A DNA stretch of 64,000 nucleotides from CAZAMP01 sp964486455 (GTDB lineage Bacteria; Eisenbacteria; RBG-16-71-46; CAZAMP01). The DNA lies in NCBI GenBank assembly GCA_964486455.1, contig CAZAMP010000006.1, positions 1 through 64,000 on the forward strand, given 5' to 3'. The translations under genes were made by a program, and so were the position numbers. The notes below the pieces were generated by a model, which saw only the letters and a program-made list of their open reading frames with translations, searched no databases and was not told the DNA's origin. Of the stretch, positions 18,353-27,487 are shown piece after piece. Every line of letters begins with the position of its first letter. The first letter of the stretch is position 1.

Positions 18353-19861
18353 CTATCCCTCAACCGTCTCTCCTCCCTGAACCAGCAACCGCCCATCCTT
18401 CCACATGTTCAGCACGCGTGCCCCCTTGATCGCGCTGGCTTCGGTCGATCGTATCGAGAGCAGGCAGAGATCCGCGCGTGATCCCATCTCGAGGCGCGGA
18501 CCGTCCCGCCCGACCGATCGAGGTCCCCCGAGTGTGTAAGCCTCGATCGCGTCGGCGATCTCCAATCGCTCGGCTTCGCACGGGTGCGTCGTGGCCCCGG
18601 GTAGCCCGTACAGCGGCCCCATCGGCATCCCGTCGGATCCGAACGCCAGCGGAACCCCGGCGCGGCGAAGCGTACCAAATGCGCTCATCCGGCGCGCCCG
18701 TTTCGAACCGACGGCCCGATCACACAGACCCCCCTCCGACGACCAGCGGACGATGAAATTCGGCTGCATGGATGCCGTCACGCCGAGCCGGGCCATGCGC
18801 TCCGCATCCGCGCCCGAGATCATCTCGACGTGCTCGATACGGTCCCCCTGAACGCCCGCCTCCTCCAGCGCGTCCAAGGCCGAGCGCGTCGCGCGGTCAC
18901 CGATCGCGTGGATGGCGGCCCGGAAGCCATGCTCGTGGATCGCCCTGATCACCGGCGCGAGCGTGGTGCGATCCCACAACAGGCGTCCGCTCCCACCGTC
19001 GAGATAGGGTTCCCCGACGGCGGCGGTTCTGGCCCCGATCGAACCGTCCATGAAGAACTTGAACCCGACGAACCGCAACATCGGATCCGTCAGCACGTCG
19101 ACCGGCAGTCGGTCGAGATCCAGCGCATCCTTGTACTCGTGACGGAGAAAGAAAAAGACGCGGATCGGCAGCCCTTCCTTTGCGCGCAGCTCGGCCAGCC
19201 GCTTCAGGTCATCCGGTCGACCCATCTCGTGGATCTCCGCGATCCCCTCCCGTGCCGCTTCACGGATGGCAAGCGAGAGCGCCCGGTCGCGCTCCCGTCC
19301 GAGCCCCGGGAGCACATCTTCGGCCCCCATGGCCGCATCCTCGTAGAGAAGCCCTGCCTCGGAATCGACATGAGGAGATCGCTCGAAGTACTTGAGTGCG
19401 AAACGGTTCGCCGCAGCGACATGCGTGCAGACTCGTCGCGCAACGAGCGGCCGCTGCGCGACGATCGCGTCGAGGTCGCGACCAGCCAGCCACTTCCCGT
19501 CCGGCCATCCGCTCTCGTCCCACCCCTCGGCGATGAGGGTCTCCGGTCGTCCGGGGTCGTGGGTCGCCGCCTCGATGATCTGCATGGCCTCGTCTCGTGA
19601 GCGTGCGACCGACAGGTCAGGCCGGCAACGGAGAAGCCCGGTGAAGATGGTGTGGAGATGCGCGTCACAGAAAGCGGGGATGAGTATGCGGCCACCGAGA
19701 TCGAGCGACGGCATGTCGCTCGGCGGAGGTTCGGCGGCGTCGAGAACGGCATCGATACGGCCCCGTCGCACGACGAGACTTCCGTCCCGCTCCCCGCGCG
19801 CGGCGTCGAACAGCCGCGCCCCGGTCAGCGCAACCGCATCCGGATCGCGCTCCCCGTGCAT
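18353..19861 (-). CDS. Amidohydrolase family protein (YtcJ-like)
   Basis: 502 residues from ATG 19861, preceded by GGGGAGGA at 8 nt; the longer frame from 19918 lacks such a site. Amidohydrolase_3 signatures are present: the N-terminal beta-sandwich (LTGARLFDAARGERDGSLVVRRGRI, in short LTGARLFDA...VVRRGRI), metal motif FCDAHLHT, IHAIGDRA, RIEHVEMI and FGSDGMPMGP. The family hydrolyses amide or ester bonds with one or two metal ions; the substrate is unknown. The coding region sits just after a terminator that ends the upstream gene set, so it should have its own promoter. The PP2C phosphatase follows immediately. Confidence 0.85.
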   Translation of the reverse strand: MHGERDPDAVALTGARLFDAARGERDGSLVVRRGRIDAVLDAAEPPPSDMPSLDLGGRILIPAFCDAHLHTIFTGLLRCRPDLSVARSRDEAMQIIEAATHDPGRPETLIAEGWDESGWPDGKWLAGRDLDAIVAQRPLVARRVCTHVAAANRFALKYFERSPHVDSEAGLLYEDAAMGAEDVLPGLGRERDRALSLAIREAAREGIAEIHEMGRPDDLKRLAELRAKEGLPIRVFFFLRHEYKDALDLDRLPVDVLTDPMLRFVGFKFFMDGSIGARTAAVGEPYLDGGSGRLLWDRTTLAPVIRAIHEHGFRAAIHAIGDRATRSALDALEEAGVQGDRIEHVEMISGADAERMARLGVTASMQPNFIVRWSSEGGLCDRAVGSKRARRMSAFGTLRRAGVPLAFGSDGMPMGPLYGLPGATTHPCEAERLEIADAIEAYTLGGPRSVGRDGPRLEMGSRADLCLLSIRSTEASAIKGARVLNMWKDGRLLVQGGETVEG

Positions 19862-19913
19862 CGTCGACGATCCTCCCCGTTCGCAGGCGCTGCTCTCCGT
19901 CGGCGACACCCAA

Positions 19914-19945
19914 TGCAAAACCCGGGACGAAGGCTCATCCCGGGG
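19914..19945 (-). terminator. Rho-independent terminator, minus strand
   Basis: Stem CCCGGGA (19921-19927) with TCCCGGG (19938-19944), 10-nt loop, and AAAA at 19917-19920, which reads as TTTT after the stem on the minus strand. It is 27 nt past the zinc-ribbon stop codon and separates that gene from the amidohydrolase. Confidence 0.75.
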
Positions 19946-19971
19946 TGGAGCACGAAATGCCGATAGAGAGT

Positions 19972-20313
19972 CTATACCCAGTAGAGAATTCGACCGCAGT
20001 TCTCACAGAGTAGAAGCATGTCAGAATCGGGTCCGACACGGACCGCTGCAGTCGGCAATCCCATGAAACAACCCAAGCAGATGCGATCCTGGACGGGAAC
20101 GACGGCCGTCACGTACTCGTAACGCTGGGCGATCCGTTCATAGACGACAAGGTCTTGATCCGGGATCTTTTGGGCGAGCTTCTTGCGGCTTTCGAGAAGT
20201 ACGTCGAGATTCTGAACCTTGAACCCGAGTTCCTGCTCTTGCCCCGCCTTCGCTTCTCGGATCATGATGTCCAGGTTCTGCAGGGCAACGAGCATCTCGT
20301 GACGCTTATTCAT
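19972..20313 (-). CDS. Short coiled-coil protein with C4 zinc ribbon
   Basis: 113 residues. The N-terminal half is helical and charged (MNKRHEMLVALQNLDIMI, then LLESRKKLAQKI). The C-terminal half has two CxxC pairs, Cys79/Cys82 (CLGC) and Cys103/Cys106 (CENC), the pattern of the zf-RING_7 / CdsZ-type zinc ribbon. It is shorter than the common 240-residue members of that family. Role not established. It overlaps the end of the EIIA-like gene by 8 nt and is followed by a terminator. Confidence 0.75.
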   Translation of the reverse strand: MNKRHEMLVALQNLDIMIREAKAGQEQELGFKVQNLDVLLESRKKLAQKIPDQDLVVYERIAQRYEYVTAVVPVQDRICLGCFMGLPTAAVRVGPDSDMLLLCENCGRILYWV

Positions 20314-20776
20314 GCGACCTCAACAGCTCAGAAACGTCTTCAAAGCTCGGGGCGGAGAGGAGAAGATCACGGTTCTTCTTCGACTTGAGGATCTCTACCA
20401 GGCGACCAAGAAACGGCAGATAGAGATTGGCGCGGTCATTCGGCGGCGCGACGATCAAGAAGAAGAGGTGCACGGACTTCCCATCCACCGCGTCAAACTT
20501 GACGCCCTTTGTGGAGCGCGCGAACAGCACGACCATTTCAGAGACCGCGAGCGACCTTCCGTGCGGGATCGCGACGCCCTTGCCGATTCCCGTCGAGCCG
20601 AGGGCCTCCCGCTGGCGCAGCATGTCCAGCACGAGATCGCCGTCCCTAACGAGATCGCACTTCACCAGTGCGGCCGTAAGCTCCTTGAGGATTCCGTCTT
20701 TCGACCTCGCCCGAAGCTCAGGGATGAAGTAATCGGCCTTGAAGAAACGGGTTACGTCCAACGCTGCCTGTGCCAT
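20306..20776 (-). CDS. PTS EIIA (PtsN-like) domain protein
   Basis: 156 residues covering one EIIA type-2 fold. The phosphorylatable histidine is His72 in GVAIPHGRS, preceded by the family signature REALGSTGIGKG. No EIIB, EIIC, EI or HPr gene is nearby. A stand-alone EIIA of this type is usually regulatory (nitrogen PTS / potassium or stress control) rather than a sugar transporter. It starts 107 nt after the preceding TPR-SH3 gene; a weak promoter-like pair (TTGCTG, 17 nt, TATCCT) lies in that gap on the minus strand. Confidence 0.85.
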   Translation of the reverse strand: MAQAALDVTRFFKADYFIPELRARSKDGILKELTAALVKCDLVRDGDLVLDMLRQREALGSTGIGKGVAIPHGRSLAVSEMVVLFARSTKGVKFDAVDGKSVHLFFLIVAPPNDRANLYLPFLGRLVEILKSKKNRDLLLSAPSFEDVSELLRSHE

Positions 20777-20851
20777 ATGTCTTCCCCCGGCAGTCCTCCG
20801 CTACAACCAAAACAGGATAGCAGCGGTCCTCGGGTCCAGCAAGCCCTCCCT

Positions 20852-20869
20852 CGGTCGAAATATCGACCG
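20852..20869. repeat. Short inverted repeat between the bat operon and the EIIA-like gene
   Basis: CGGTCGA and TCGACCG separated by AATA, a perfect 7-bp stem in the 107-nt gap. No T-tract follows on either strand, so it is not a simple terminator; it may be an operator or an RNA hairpin. Confidence 0.4.
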
Positions 20870-20883
20870 TTGGGCGCTCACGA

Positions 20884-21666
20884 CTAGATTTCGGCGATGG
20901 TATCACCATGCACCCACCCTTTTAGCTCAGGTCCGAGGGTAATCTCAACCCAGCCGCCAAGAGTGCGGCTCATTCGGACCTCGGTCCCCGCATGGAGCGT
21001 GAAAACGGGTTTCCCCTCCTCACCCGGAGCGGACTGAACGGACACTTCCGCCGGTAGAACCACTCCCACGTCACTCGCCTCGGCCACCACGGCCTTCATG
21101 CCGGCGAAGACCAAGCTCAGGCCCAACAGCAGGCCCATCCCCCATCCGCCCGGGGCCAGGCGCCGTCTCAGACGCGGCCGAAGGAGCATGGCGAGCAGCA
21201 ATCCACTGAGGAGCCAGTAGAGGACCAGACACACGCGGAGGATGTCTTTCGCAGGGAGGCGCTCGGAGACTCTCGCCAGCCATGCCAGCAATCGCGAGCC
21301 GCCGCCCGACGGCCTGGCGTCGCTCGTGAGCGCGCGCGCGTAGCCCAGATTCTTGATGATGTCCTCGTCCCTCGGCGCGAGGCGCCGGGCCCGCGCATAC
21401 GCCCAGATGGCCCTTCCCAGATCGCCCAGTTTGAGCGACGCGTTTCCCAGATTGTAGTAGACGTCGGCCGCTTCATATCCCAGGTCCAGGATCCGCTCGT
21501 AGGCCTGACGGGAGCCGGCAAAGTCGTCCGCCTGATAGAGACGGTTGCCTTGGTTGAAGAGCTGCATGATCTGCTCGGGCGGTGCACCGGCGTACGCAGC
21601 CGACACCCAGCAGAGGGCGGAAAGCCCGACGACAGTCACGACAGCGAGGAGCCTCACCACGGTCAT
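20884..21666 (-). CDS. BatE-like TPR protein with SH3-like domain
   Basis: 260 residues: signal peptide (1-26, ending AYA-GAP), two to three TPR units (about 30-110; LFNQGNRLYQADDFAGSRQAY, in short NQGNRLYQADDFAGS, then YYNLGNASLKLGDLGRAIWAY), two transmembrane helices (about 140-200) and a C-terminal bacterial-SH3-like domain (about 203-260; GTEVRMSRTLGGWVEI...GWVHGDTI). This layout is typical of the last gene of Bat operons. The TPR and SH3 parts would be periplasmic. The start overlaps the BatD stop by 4 nt. Confidence 0.8.
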   Translation of the reverse strand: MTVVRLLAVVTVVGLSALCWVSAAYAGAPPEQIMQLFNQGNRLYQADDFAGSRQAYERILDLGYEAADVYYNLGNASLKLGDLGRAIWAYARARRLAPRDEDIIKNLGYARALTSDARPSGGGSRLLAWLARVSERLPAKDILRVCLVLYWLLSGLLLAMLLRPRLRRRLAPGGWGMGLLLGLSLVFAGMKAVVAEASDVGVVLPAEVSVQSAPGEEGKPVFTLHAGTEVRMSRTLGGWVEITLGPELKGWVHGDTIAEI

Positions 21667-23474
21667 CGCCGCCTCCCCCCGGACCGCGCGCGCAAGGGCT
21701 CGCCCTCGAGCGACTTGACCAAATCGCGTGCGGTGTCCCGCAGCCTAGTGAGCTCTTCCGACGTCTCCCCCGGGGCGAAACGCGCAAAATCACAGCGATC
21801 GCCAAACGATCTGACCTTCCCCGCGAGCGCCGAGTCGCACCCGGCCACGACGAGAAGTCGCTCGGCCTCAACGGCCGTCGGCAAGCTTGACGGAGCGTCC
21901 AACCGATCGGCCACGAATCCCCCCACCGCGGTCCACAGCTCGGCGTGATATCGATGGTCGGCCGTCTTGGCCTCGCGAATCCGCTTCTTGGCCCTCCCGG
22001 ACGCCTGGCGCGCGCGCGAGTACGCATGATCGGTCGACAGACGGTCGGTGTGGCGCCTCCAGATGAGCGCGACGCCGAGCGCCAGTATGGGGACCAGATG
22101 CACCAGCCAAGCCCACGATCGTCCCGTATCGCCGACCCGACCGAACCGGGGCGGATCGGTATGCACGTAGCGGACATCCTCTCTGAGAAGCCGCACCTCG
22201 CCCTTGCCAACCACCACGGGTGTTTCGCTCCCCGTCTTTGCGGACCTGACGAGGATCGGAAACGGCCCACGGCGAATAGTCGTGTACCGGGCGCCTTCCG
22301 GGTCGAAGTAGGTGAAGCGGATCTCGGGGATCTCAAGTGCCCCCGGTTCCAGCGGCACGAACGCACGCTTGATCGTGCGCCGTCCACCCAAGCGCCCCCC
22401 ACGTACGAGCGGCTCGACATCAGTGGAGGCATCGAAGACCCTGAACTGGTCCGTGTCCTCTCCATCAACGGTCCCGGCGCTCCCGAGATTCCCCACGCCT
22501 TCGACTACAATCGTCAGCGTCACGGGATCGTTCTGAACGACATCCTCGACATCGATCGCTGCGGTCATCTCGAACGAGCCGACGGCCCCCGTGAAGCTCG
22601 GCTCGTCCGTCTCCGGAAGTGAACGAACCCGGATCGGCACGGGATCACTTTCGATGGCGACGGCCCTTCCGTCCATCCAGCTCCCGAACACAGAGAACGG
22701 GTCTCTCGAACGGCGTCTCGCCGGGACGCTGCAGGTGATCTTTGCGGATCCGATTGTCTTCTCCCCGGTGCCGATCGGGAAGAGCGCATAGCGGATCTCC
22801 TGAACCGAGTATCTCCGCCCGCCGATGATTTCGTCCCGGGGCACGGACTCGGGCAATCTCTCGACGACGAAGCCCGTGGTGCGAGGCGGGTCGAATTGCG
22901 GGCGATCCAAAAGGTTGACGCGCGTCGCGAACGTCAGCGTGAGAACGATCTCCTCCCCCTCATAGACGACGTCCTTGTCCACCGACGACACGAAGGAGAT
23001 ATCTTGAGGACCCGCATCGGAAGCCGCCCCCGCGTTCGCGCGGCTCCGGGCCGGCGCCGATGCTGCGGCCGGCAGTACAGTCACGTCGAACGCCTTGGTC
23101 ATCTGCTCGCTGTTTCCGACGCGGATGGGAATCGGCGGGATGGTGATCGTGCCTTCTTCCCGAGCGACCAGAGTGTAACGAAAGGATATGGCGCTCGAGA
23201 CCCCGCCGCCCGACATGCTGAAGTTTCGGGAGGATCCGGAGCTGTAGACATCGAAACTCCTGCGGATCTCGTCCGGGAGTTTGGGCGTGGCAGCCGAGCG
23301 GAGCGACCCTTCGACCGTGATCGACAGCGTCAACCGCTCACCGATTCGCACCTTGGCGCGATCGACGTCGGCGCTGACGTTCACGTCGGCGGCCGCGGTC
23401 GTTGCGATCAGGAGGAGCGCGGCGGCCCACACGGCGATCGCGAAGTGGCGCCGACTACCAGTCCTTCTCAACAT
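21663..23474 (-). CDS. batD: BatD family protein
   Basis: 603 residues from ATG 23474, with AAGGAAAG upstream; it overlaps the BatC gene by 20 nt. The longer frame from 23525 is rejected. A signal peptide (about 1-33) is followed by a large periplasmic beta-rich region (VNVSADVDRAKVRIGERLTL, KDVVYEGEEIVLTLTF) with the repeated Ig-like arrangement of BatD. One transmembrane helix (about 455-475) and a helical cytosolic tail follow. BatD was named for Bacteroides aerotolerance; its molecular function is not settled. It is part of a gapless operon with VWA and TPR partners. Confidence 0.88.
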   Translation of the reverse strand: MLRRTGSRRHFAIAVWAAALLLIATTAAADVNVSADVDRAKVRIGERLTLSITVEGSLRSAATPKLPDEIRRSFDVYSSGSSRNFSMSGGGVSSAISFRYTLVAREEGTITIPPIPIRVGNSEQMTKAFDVTVLPAAASAPARSRANAGAASDAGPQDISFVSSVDKDVVYEGEEIVLTLTFATRVNLLDRPQFDPPRTTGFVVERLPESVPRDEIIGGRRYSVQEIRYALFPIGTGEKTIGSAKITCSVPARRRSRDPFSVFGSWMDGRAVAIESDPVPIRVRSLPETDEPSFTGAVGSFEMTAAIDVEDVVQNDPVTLTIVVEGVGNLGSAGTVDGEDTDQFRVFDASTDVEPLVRGGRLGGRRTIKRAFVPLEPGALEIPEIRFTYFDPEGARYTTIRRGPFPILVRSAKTGSETPVVVGKGEVRLLREDVRYVHTDPPRFGRVGDTGRSWAWLVHLVPILALGVALIWRRHTDRLSTDHAYSRARQASGRAKKRIREAKTADHRYHAELWTAVGGFVADRLDAPSSLPTAVEAERLLVVAGCDSALAGKVRSFGDRCDFARFAPGETSEELTRLRDTARDLVKSLEGEPLRARSGGRRR

Positions 23475-24315
23475 CCACTTTCCTTCTCTTCGCCTTGAGG
23501 ATCTGACGCAGCAGCTCGCGCTCAAGCTCCTCCAGCTTTTCGAGCTCCCGGAGCGCCTCTTCGGGGGTCACGGCCGGGGCGTCCTGCGATTGGTCGCCTT
23601 GCGGTGGCTCGGGAGTCTGAGACTCCTGTTCCTCGGGTTCCGAGGGCGGCTCCTCATCCGGCGGCTCGGCGTCCGGTGGTTGATCCTGTCCGCCGGAGGA
23701 ATCCGGTGGCGCGTCCTGGCGCTCGTCCTGTGGCTGCTCCTGCTCCTGGGACCCGTCCTCTTGAGGATCATCGGACTGCTCTTGCTGCTCCTGCTGTTGT
23801 TGCTCCGACTCACCCTCCTGGGGCGGCTGCTGGTCCAGCATCCGTTGCACCAGCTCCAGATTGTAGCGCGCGTCGTCGTCTCGGGGATCCTGACGTAAGA
23901 CCTCCCGGTAGATCTTCTCCGCTTCCGCGATCTGACCCATCTCGACGAGCGTATTGGCCGCGTTGTAGAGCGCCGCGGGACGAAGCCTCTCGTCGCCCGC
24001 CGCCACCGCGCGTTGATAAGTCTGTAGCGCCTCCGCGTAGCGAGTCGAATCGGCCGAGCCCCCTCGAAAGAGGGCATTCCCCAGGTTGAACGACAGCTCG
24101 GGGCGCGGGTCTCCGGCGGCGATCACCTCCCGGTAGGCGTCGGCCGCGGCGTCGTGGTTGCCGTCGCGATAGTGCACCTGCGCCGAACGCGCCGCCTCCG
24201 GCCACTCATCAGCGAATGCGAGCGCCGGCACCGCCAGGCTGAGGAGCAGCGCGACGGCAACGCCCCATCCATCGTGGCCGCCCGGCGTCCCTCCCGATCG
24301 ACGCGCCGCCTTCAT
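23455..24315 (-). CDS. batC: BatC-like TPR protein with acidic glutamine/proline-rich linker
   Basis: 286 residues: signal peptide (about 14-36), three to four TPR units (about 40-150; VHYRDGNHDAAADAYREVI, YNAANTLVEMGQIAEAEKIY), then a disordered Q/E/P/D-rich segment (about 155-245) and a C-terminal charged helix (LRELEKLEELERELL). Low-complexity linkers are usual in BatC. It overlaps BatB by 4 nt and BatD by 20 nt. It probably docks the VWA proteins to other envelope partners through its TPRs; inferred from family context. Confidence 0.85.
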   Translation of the reverse strand: MKAARRSGGTPGGHDGWGVAVALLLSLAVPALAFADEWPEAARSAQVHYRDGNHDAAADAYREVIAAGDPRPELSFNLGNALFRGGSADSTRYAEALQTYQRAVAAGDERLRPAALYNAANTLVEMGQIAEAEKIYREVLRQDPRDDDARYNLELVQRMLDQQPPQEGESEQQQQEQQEQSDDPQEDGSQEQEQPQDERQDAPPDSSGGQDQPPDAEPPDEEPPSEPEEQESQTPEPPQGDQSQDAPAVTPEEALRELEKLEELERELLRQILKAKRRKVDVEKDW

Positions 24316-25319
24316 GGACGCCGTCTCCGCCTGTCACCCATGAAGAACTCCAGCAATAGAAACCCCAAACCGGGAACGAGGAAGTACACGAAGCGATCCT
24401 CGTAGAGCTTGTACATTCCGGCCTCGAATGCCTTCTCTTCCAGTCCGCCCAACAGCGTCGCAATGTGATCGATACCGGTGCTCCCGCCCCCGACCGGAAT
24501 GTAGGCCCCACCCGTTTCGATCGCGATCTTCTGAAGCGTCGTCTCATCGAGCCGGGTCATGACCACCTTGCCCTCGCGGTCCGCCTTGTAGGTGACGGTA
24601 CCCGCGTCATCGAGCACGGGGATCGGTTCGCCGGTTACGCGCCCGATCCCGAGAGCATACGCCCGAACCTCGGCCGCGCGCAGCGCCGAAATGGACGCAT
24701 CCACGTCGCCTTCGTGTCCCTCCCCGTCGGTGATCAACATGATCGCGCGGGCCTGCGAACGGTCCTCCGGATCGAAGCAGCTCAGACCCTTGTCCAGCGC
24801 GGCGGAGAGCGCGGTCCCGGGTCGCGGCAGCATCCCCGGTTCAACCGCGTCGATCAGCAGGCGAATCGCCGAGTAGTCCACGGTCAGCGGCGACTGCACC
24901 GCTGCCTCTCCGCTGAACACAACGAGCGCGACACGATCGCCGCTGAGTTCGGACAGGAGGTCTTTGATGTCCTGTTTCGCGCGGGCGAGACGATTGGGAG
25001 CGACATCTTCCGCCGACATACTGGCGGAGATGTCTAGCGCGATGACGAGATCGATGCCGGATTGCTCCACGTTTACCCAGTCCATAGACACCTGGGGACG
25101 CGCGGCCGCGAGTGACAGAAAGACCACAGCCAAGAGCATGCTGACACGTCTGAGCGCCTTCCACGCGCCGGACGCCTGCGGCGCCAGGCCGCTGAGCAGG
25201 CGCGCCTCACCCAACTCGGCCTGATAACGACGACGACGGGCCCGTGCCCACCAATACAGAACGAGCAGCATGGGCACCGCCAGCAACAGCAATCTCAATT
25301 CCGGATAGGCGAATCGCAT
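24312..25319 (-). CDS. batB: BatB-like VWA-domain membrane protein
   Basis: 335 residues. Hydrophobic segments lie at the N-terminus (about 8-24 and 57-72) and near the end (about 308-328), with a VWA domain between. The metal-ion-dependent adhesion site DxSxS is intact (VIALDISASMSAEDV) and later MIDAS elements (GTALSAAL, LITDGEGHEGD) are present. It starts three nt after the BatA stop, so translation is coupled. VWA domains bind protein partners through a metal; the paired BatA/BatB arrangement is the hallmark of this operon. Confidence 0.9.
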   Translation of the reverse strand: MRFAYPELRLLLLAVPMLLVLYWWARARRRRYQAELGEARLLSGLAPQASGAWKALRRVSMLLAVVFLSLAAARPQVSMDWVNVEQSGIDLVIALDISASMSAEDVAPNRLARAKQDIKDLLSELSGDRVALVVFSGEAAVQSPLTVDYSAIRLLIDAVEPGMLPRPGTALSAALDKGLSCFDPEDRSQARAIMLITDGEGHEGDVDASISALRAAEVRAYALGIGRVTGEPIPVLDDAGTVTYKADREGKVVMTRLDETTLQKIAIETGGAYIPVGGGSTGIDHIATLLGGLEEKAFEAGMYKLYEDRFVYFLVPGLGFLLLEFFMGDRRRRRP

Positions 25320-25322
25320 CGT

Positions 25323-26321
25323 CTATTCCACCAGTCTGAAGAACACGGTCTGGGAAAGCAGCGCCTCGACGAGCAGCGCAATCAGCGCTAGCAACACGAG
25401 CACCGGGCCGGCTTCCGCGTAACGGACATAGATCTGCGTTTCGATCTCGGTCGTCTCCATCTCGCTGATTCGCTCGTAAATAAGCTTGAGACTCTTTGGA
25501 TCGGTTGCGCGGAAGTACAATCCTCCGGAAGTTCGAGCGACCTGCGTCAGCGTTTCCTCATCCAGGCTGCTTTCCAGGTAGACATAGCGCTTTCGTCCGA
25601 ACACGTCCGTCTCGGGAAACGGCACTTTCCCGTCCGATCCCACACCAATCGTATAGATCTTGATGTCGAGAGAACGACACAGCTCGGACGCCGTGATCGG
25701 ATCGACGGCGCCGGAGTTGTTGATCCCGTCCGTCAGAAGGATGACGACACGGCTGTCGGCCTCCGAGTTCTTGAGTCTGTTCGCGGCGGTCGCGATCGCC
25801 ATCCCGATCGCCGTCGCGTTGGGGTCGCCGACATCATCGAAGTCCGTCTGTTCGACGATCCCCGTGAGGACACCATAGTCGCGCGTGAGCGGGCATTTCG
25901 TATATGCATCCGCGGCGAAGATCACGAGTCCGATCCGATCACCGTTGCGCCCCGCGATGAACTCCCTCGCCCGAAGCTTCGCGACCTCGAGGCGGTTCTT
26001 CGGCTGAAAGTCTTCGGCCTTCATGCTCCCCGAAACGTCCACGGCCAGAACGATGTCAATCCCCTCGCCCAGGACCTTCTCCTCGTGCTCCCCGAACTGG
26101 GGGCGCGAGAGGGCGACCACCGCGAGCACGACGGCCATTGCCCGGAGCACCGGCAAAACCCCCTGAAGCCTCGCCCGCCGTCCTTGCCCGATCAGGCGAA
26201 TGTCGCCCGCGGCGGGAAAGACGAGATGACTTCGCCGTTCGCGCAGACGGCGCCGGGCCAACACATAGAGCGTCGCGATGGCCGGTATCAAGAGGAGGAC
26301 GATCGGATAGGCGAATCTCAT
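25323..26321 (-). CDS. batA: BatA-like VWA-domain membrane protein
   Basis: 332 residues with the same layout as BatB: N-terminal hydrophobic helix (about 5-20), second helix (about 58-75), VWA domain with MIDAS VLAVDVSGSMKAEDF and LLTDGINNSG, and a C-terminal helix (about 306-326). It overlaps the preceding gene by 4 nt. Together with BatB it is likely the target of the MoxR chaperone encoded at the start of the operon. Confidence 0.9.
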   Translation of the reverse strand: MRFAYPIVLLLIPAIATLYVLARRRLRERRSHLVFPAAGDIRLIGQGRRARLQGVLPVLRAMAVVLAVVALSRPQFGEHEEKVLGEGIDIVLAVDVSGSMKAEDFQPKNRLEVAKLRAREFIAGRNGDRIGLVIFAADAYTKCPLTRDYGVLTGIVEQTDFDDVGDPNATAIGMAIATAANRLKNSEADSRVVILLTDGINNSGAVDPITASELCRSLDIKIYTIGVGSDGKVPFPETDVFGRKRYVYLESSLDEETLTQVARTSGGLYFRATDPKSLKLIYERISEMETTEIETQIYVRYAEAGPVLVLLALIALLVEALLSQTVFFRLVE

Positions 26322-27487
26322 GCGCCGCCTCCCATCTCCGACTCGACCGGCATGGGTCGCGTCTGCTCGACGAAGCGTCTCGCGTCGTGAATGTGCTGCT
26401 CGGCGGAGCCGGAGAGCGGTTCTTGGCGCGCGAACTTGACCCCGTCACCGGCCATGAGAACCGACCGGAGGGCCGCGTGCGCGGACGTGGGTAGATCGAC
26501 GGTCGCTGCCGCGCGCAGCGTCTCTGACGTCGTTTGCTCCGGGGCGTCGAGGCCGAACCGACGAGCGATGTAGCTCCTCAGGACATAGGTGAGCTCGGTA
26601 TAGAACGGCCTCCACGGTCCGCGCTGGGCCTGGCCCGAGAGTTCCAGCCGGCGAATGGCCTCGAGCGCCACCTCCGCCGCCGGCCGTGCGGCTGGGGCCG
26701 GCTCAAGTGCGAACCCGCCTCGCCGCTTGATGAGGAAGTAGGCGACCCATGCCGCAAGCACGAGGAGAACGAGAGCCGCGAGTATCCACCATTTCGGCCG
26801 GCCCGGAATCATGATCGACTCGTGAATGTCATGTATCTCGGTCGAGTCGGCGTGAACGATCGAGGCCACGACAAGCTCGACGCTGTCGCTGGTCGCCACC
26901 CAGACCGCCCGATCGGTCGTCCAACCGGCAAGCACGAGCGGCGGGAGCTTGATCGGACCGACTCGAAACGCGCGCAGCGTCAACACGACCTCCGCGGTGT
27001 CGCCTCGATCCAGCTCGCGCCGCCAGCCGGCCAGCTCGAACGGTTTCAGCTGTTCGGGCGGCATCCCGAGACCCAGACCTTCGATACCCGGCACGGTCAG
27101 CGACAGATGTACGTCGAACGGGGAGCCGAGATCGAGGGTCTCGGCCGGCGCCTCGACCTGAAGCGGGACGAGAAGCGTGTCCGCCGGGGCGATCGCGCCC
27201 GGGAGCGCCAGAGAATCGGGGGGGGGCGACGGGCGCGCCCCGGTGTCCGGCGATGCGATGCTATCGCCGGAACCGACGACGGTAATCGTGAGAATGAGAG
27301 CAACTAGTGTCCAGGTTGAGAGATTCGGCGCATATTTCAGCGAGCCATTCGTGGTTCCCTGGCGAAGCGCGACGACGAGGCGTGCCAACGAGGCACGTCG
27401 AGGAGGAGCAACGAAGCCAGGAGCCGCGAGGGTCGATGAAATGTGTGGCGAATTTCTCGATCGGGGCACTAGCACGTGTGAACGCAT
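26318..27487 (-). CDS. DUF4381-like single-pass membrane protein of the Bat operon
   Basis: 389 residues from ATG 27487, which overlaps the DUF58 stop by one base (TAATG). The first 55 residues are arginine-rich and precede a hydrophobic segment (STWTLVALILTITVVG), so a downstream TTG (27388) could be the real start. A periplasmic beta domain (about 105-245), one transmembrane helix (PKWWILAALVLLVLAAWVAY, about 253-275) and a cytosolic helical domain ending near HIHDARRFVEQTRP follow. That order fits DUF4381 proteins, which are regularly placed between DUF58 and batA. Function unknown. Confidence 0.72.
   Translation of the reverse strand: MRSHVLVPRSRNSPHISSTLAAPGFVAPPRRASLARLVVALRQGTTNGSLKYAPNLSTWTLVALILTITVVGSGDSIASPDTGARPSPPPDSLALPGAIAPADTLLVPLQVEAPAETLDLGSPFDVHLSLTVPGIEGLGLGMPPEQLKPFELAGWRRELDRGDTAEVVLTLRAFRVGPIKLPPLVLAGWTTDRAVWVATSDSVELVVASIVHADSTEIHDIHESIMIPGRPKWWILAALVLLVLAAWVAYFLIKRRGGFALEPAPAARPAAEVALEAIRRLELSGQAQRGPWRPFYTELTYVLRSYIARRFGLDAPEQTTSETLRAAATVDLPTSAHAALRSVLMAGDGVKFARQEPLSGSAEQHIHDARRFVEQTRPMPVESEMGGGA

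Noticed and set aside
20306..20776. Sugar-transporting PTS
   Set aside because: Only a single EIIA-type domain is encoded; there is no permease (EIIC) or EIIB, so a regulatory role is preferred.
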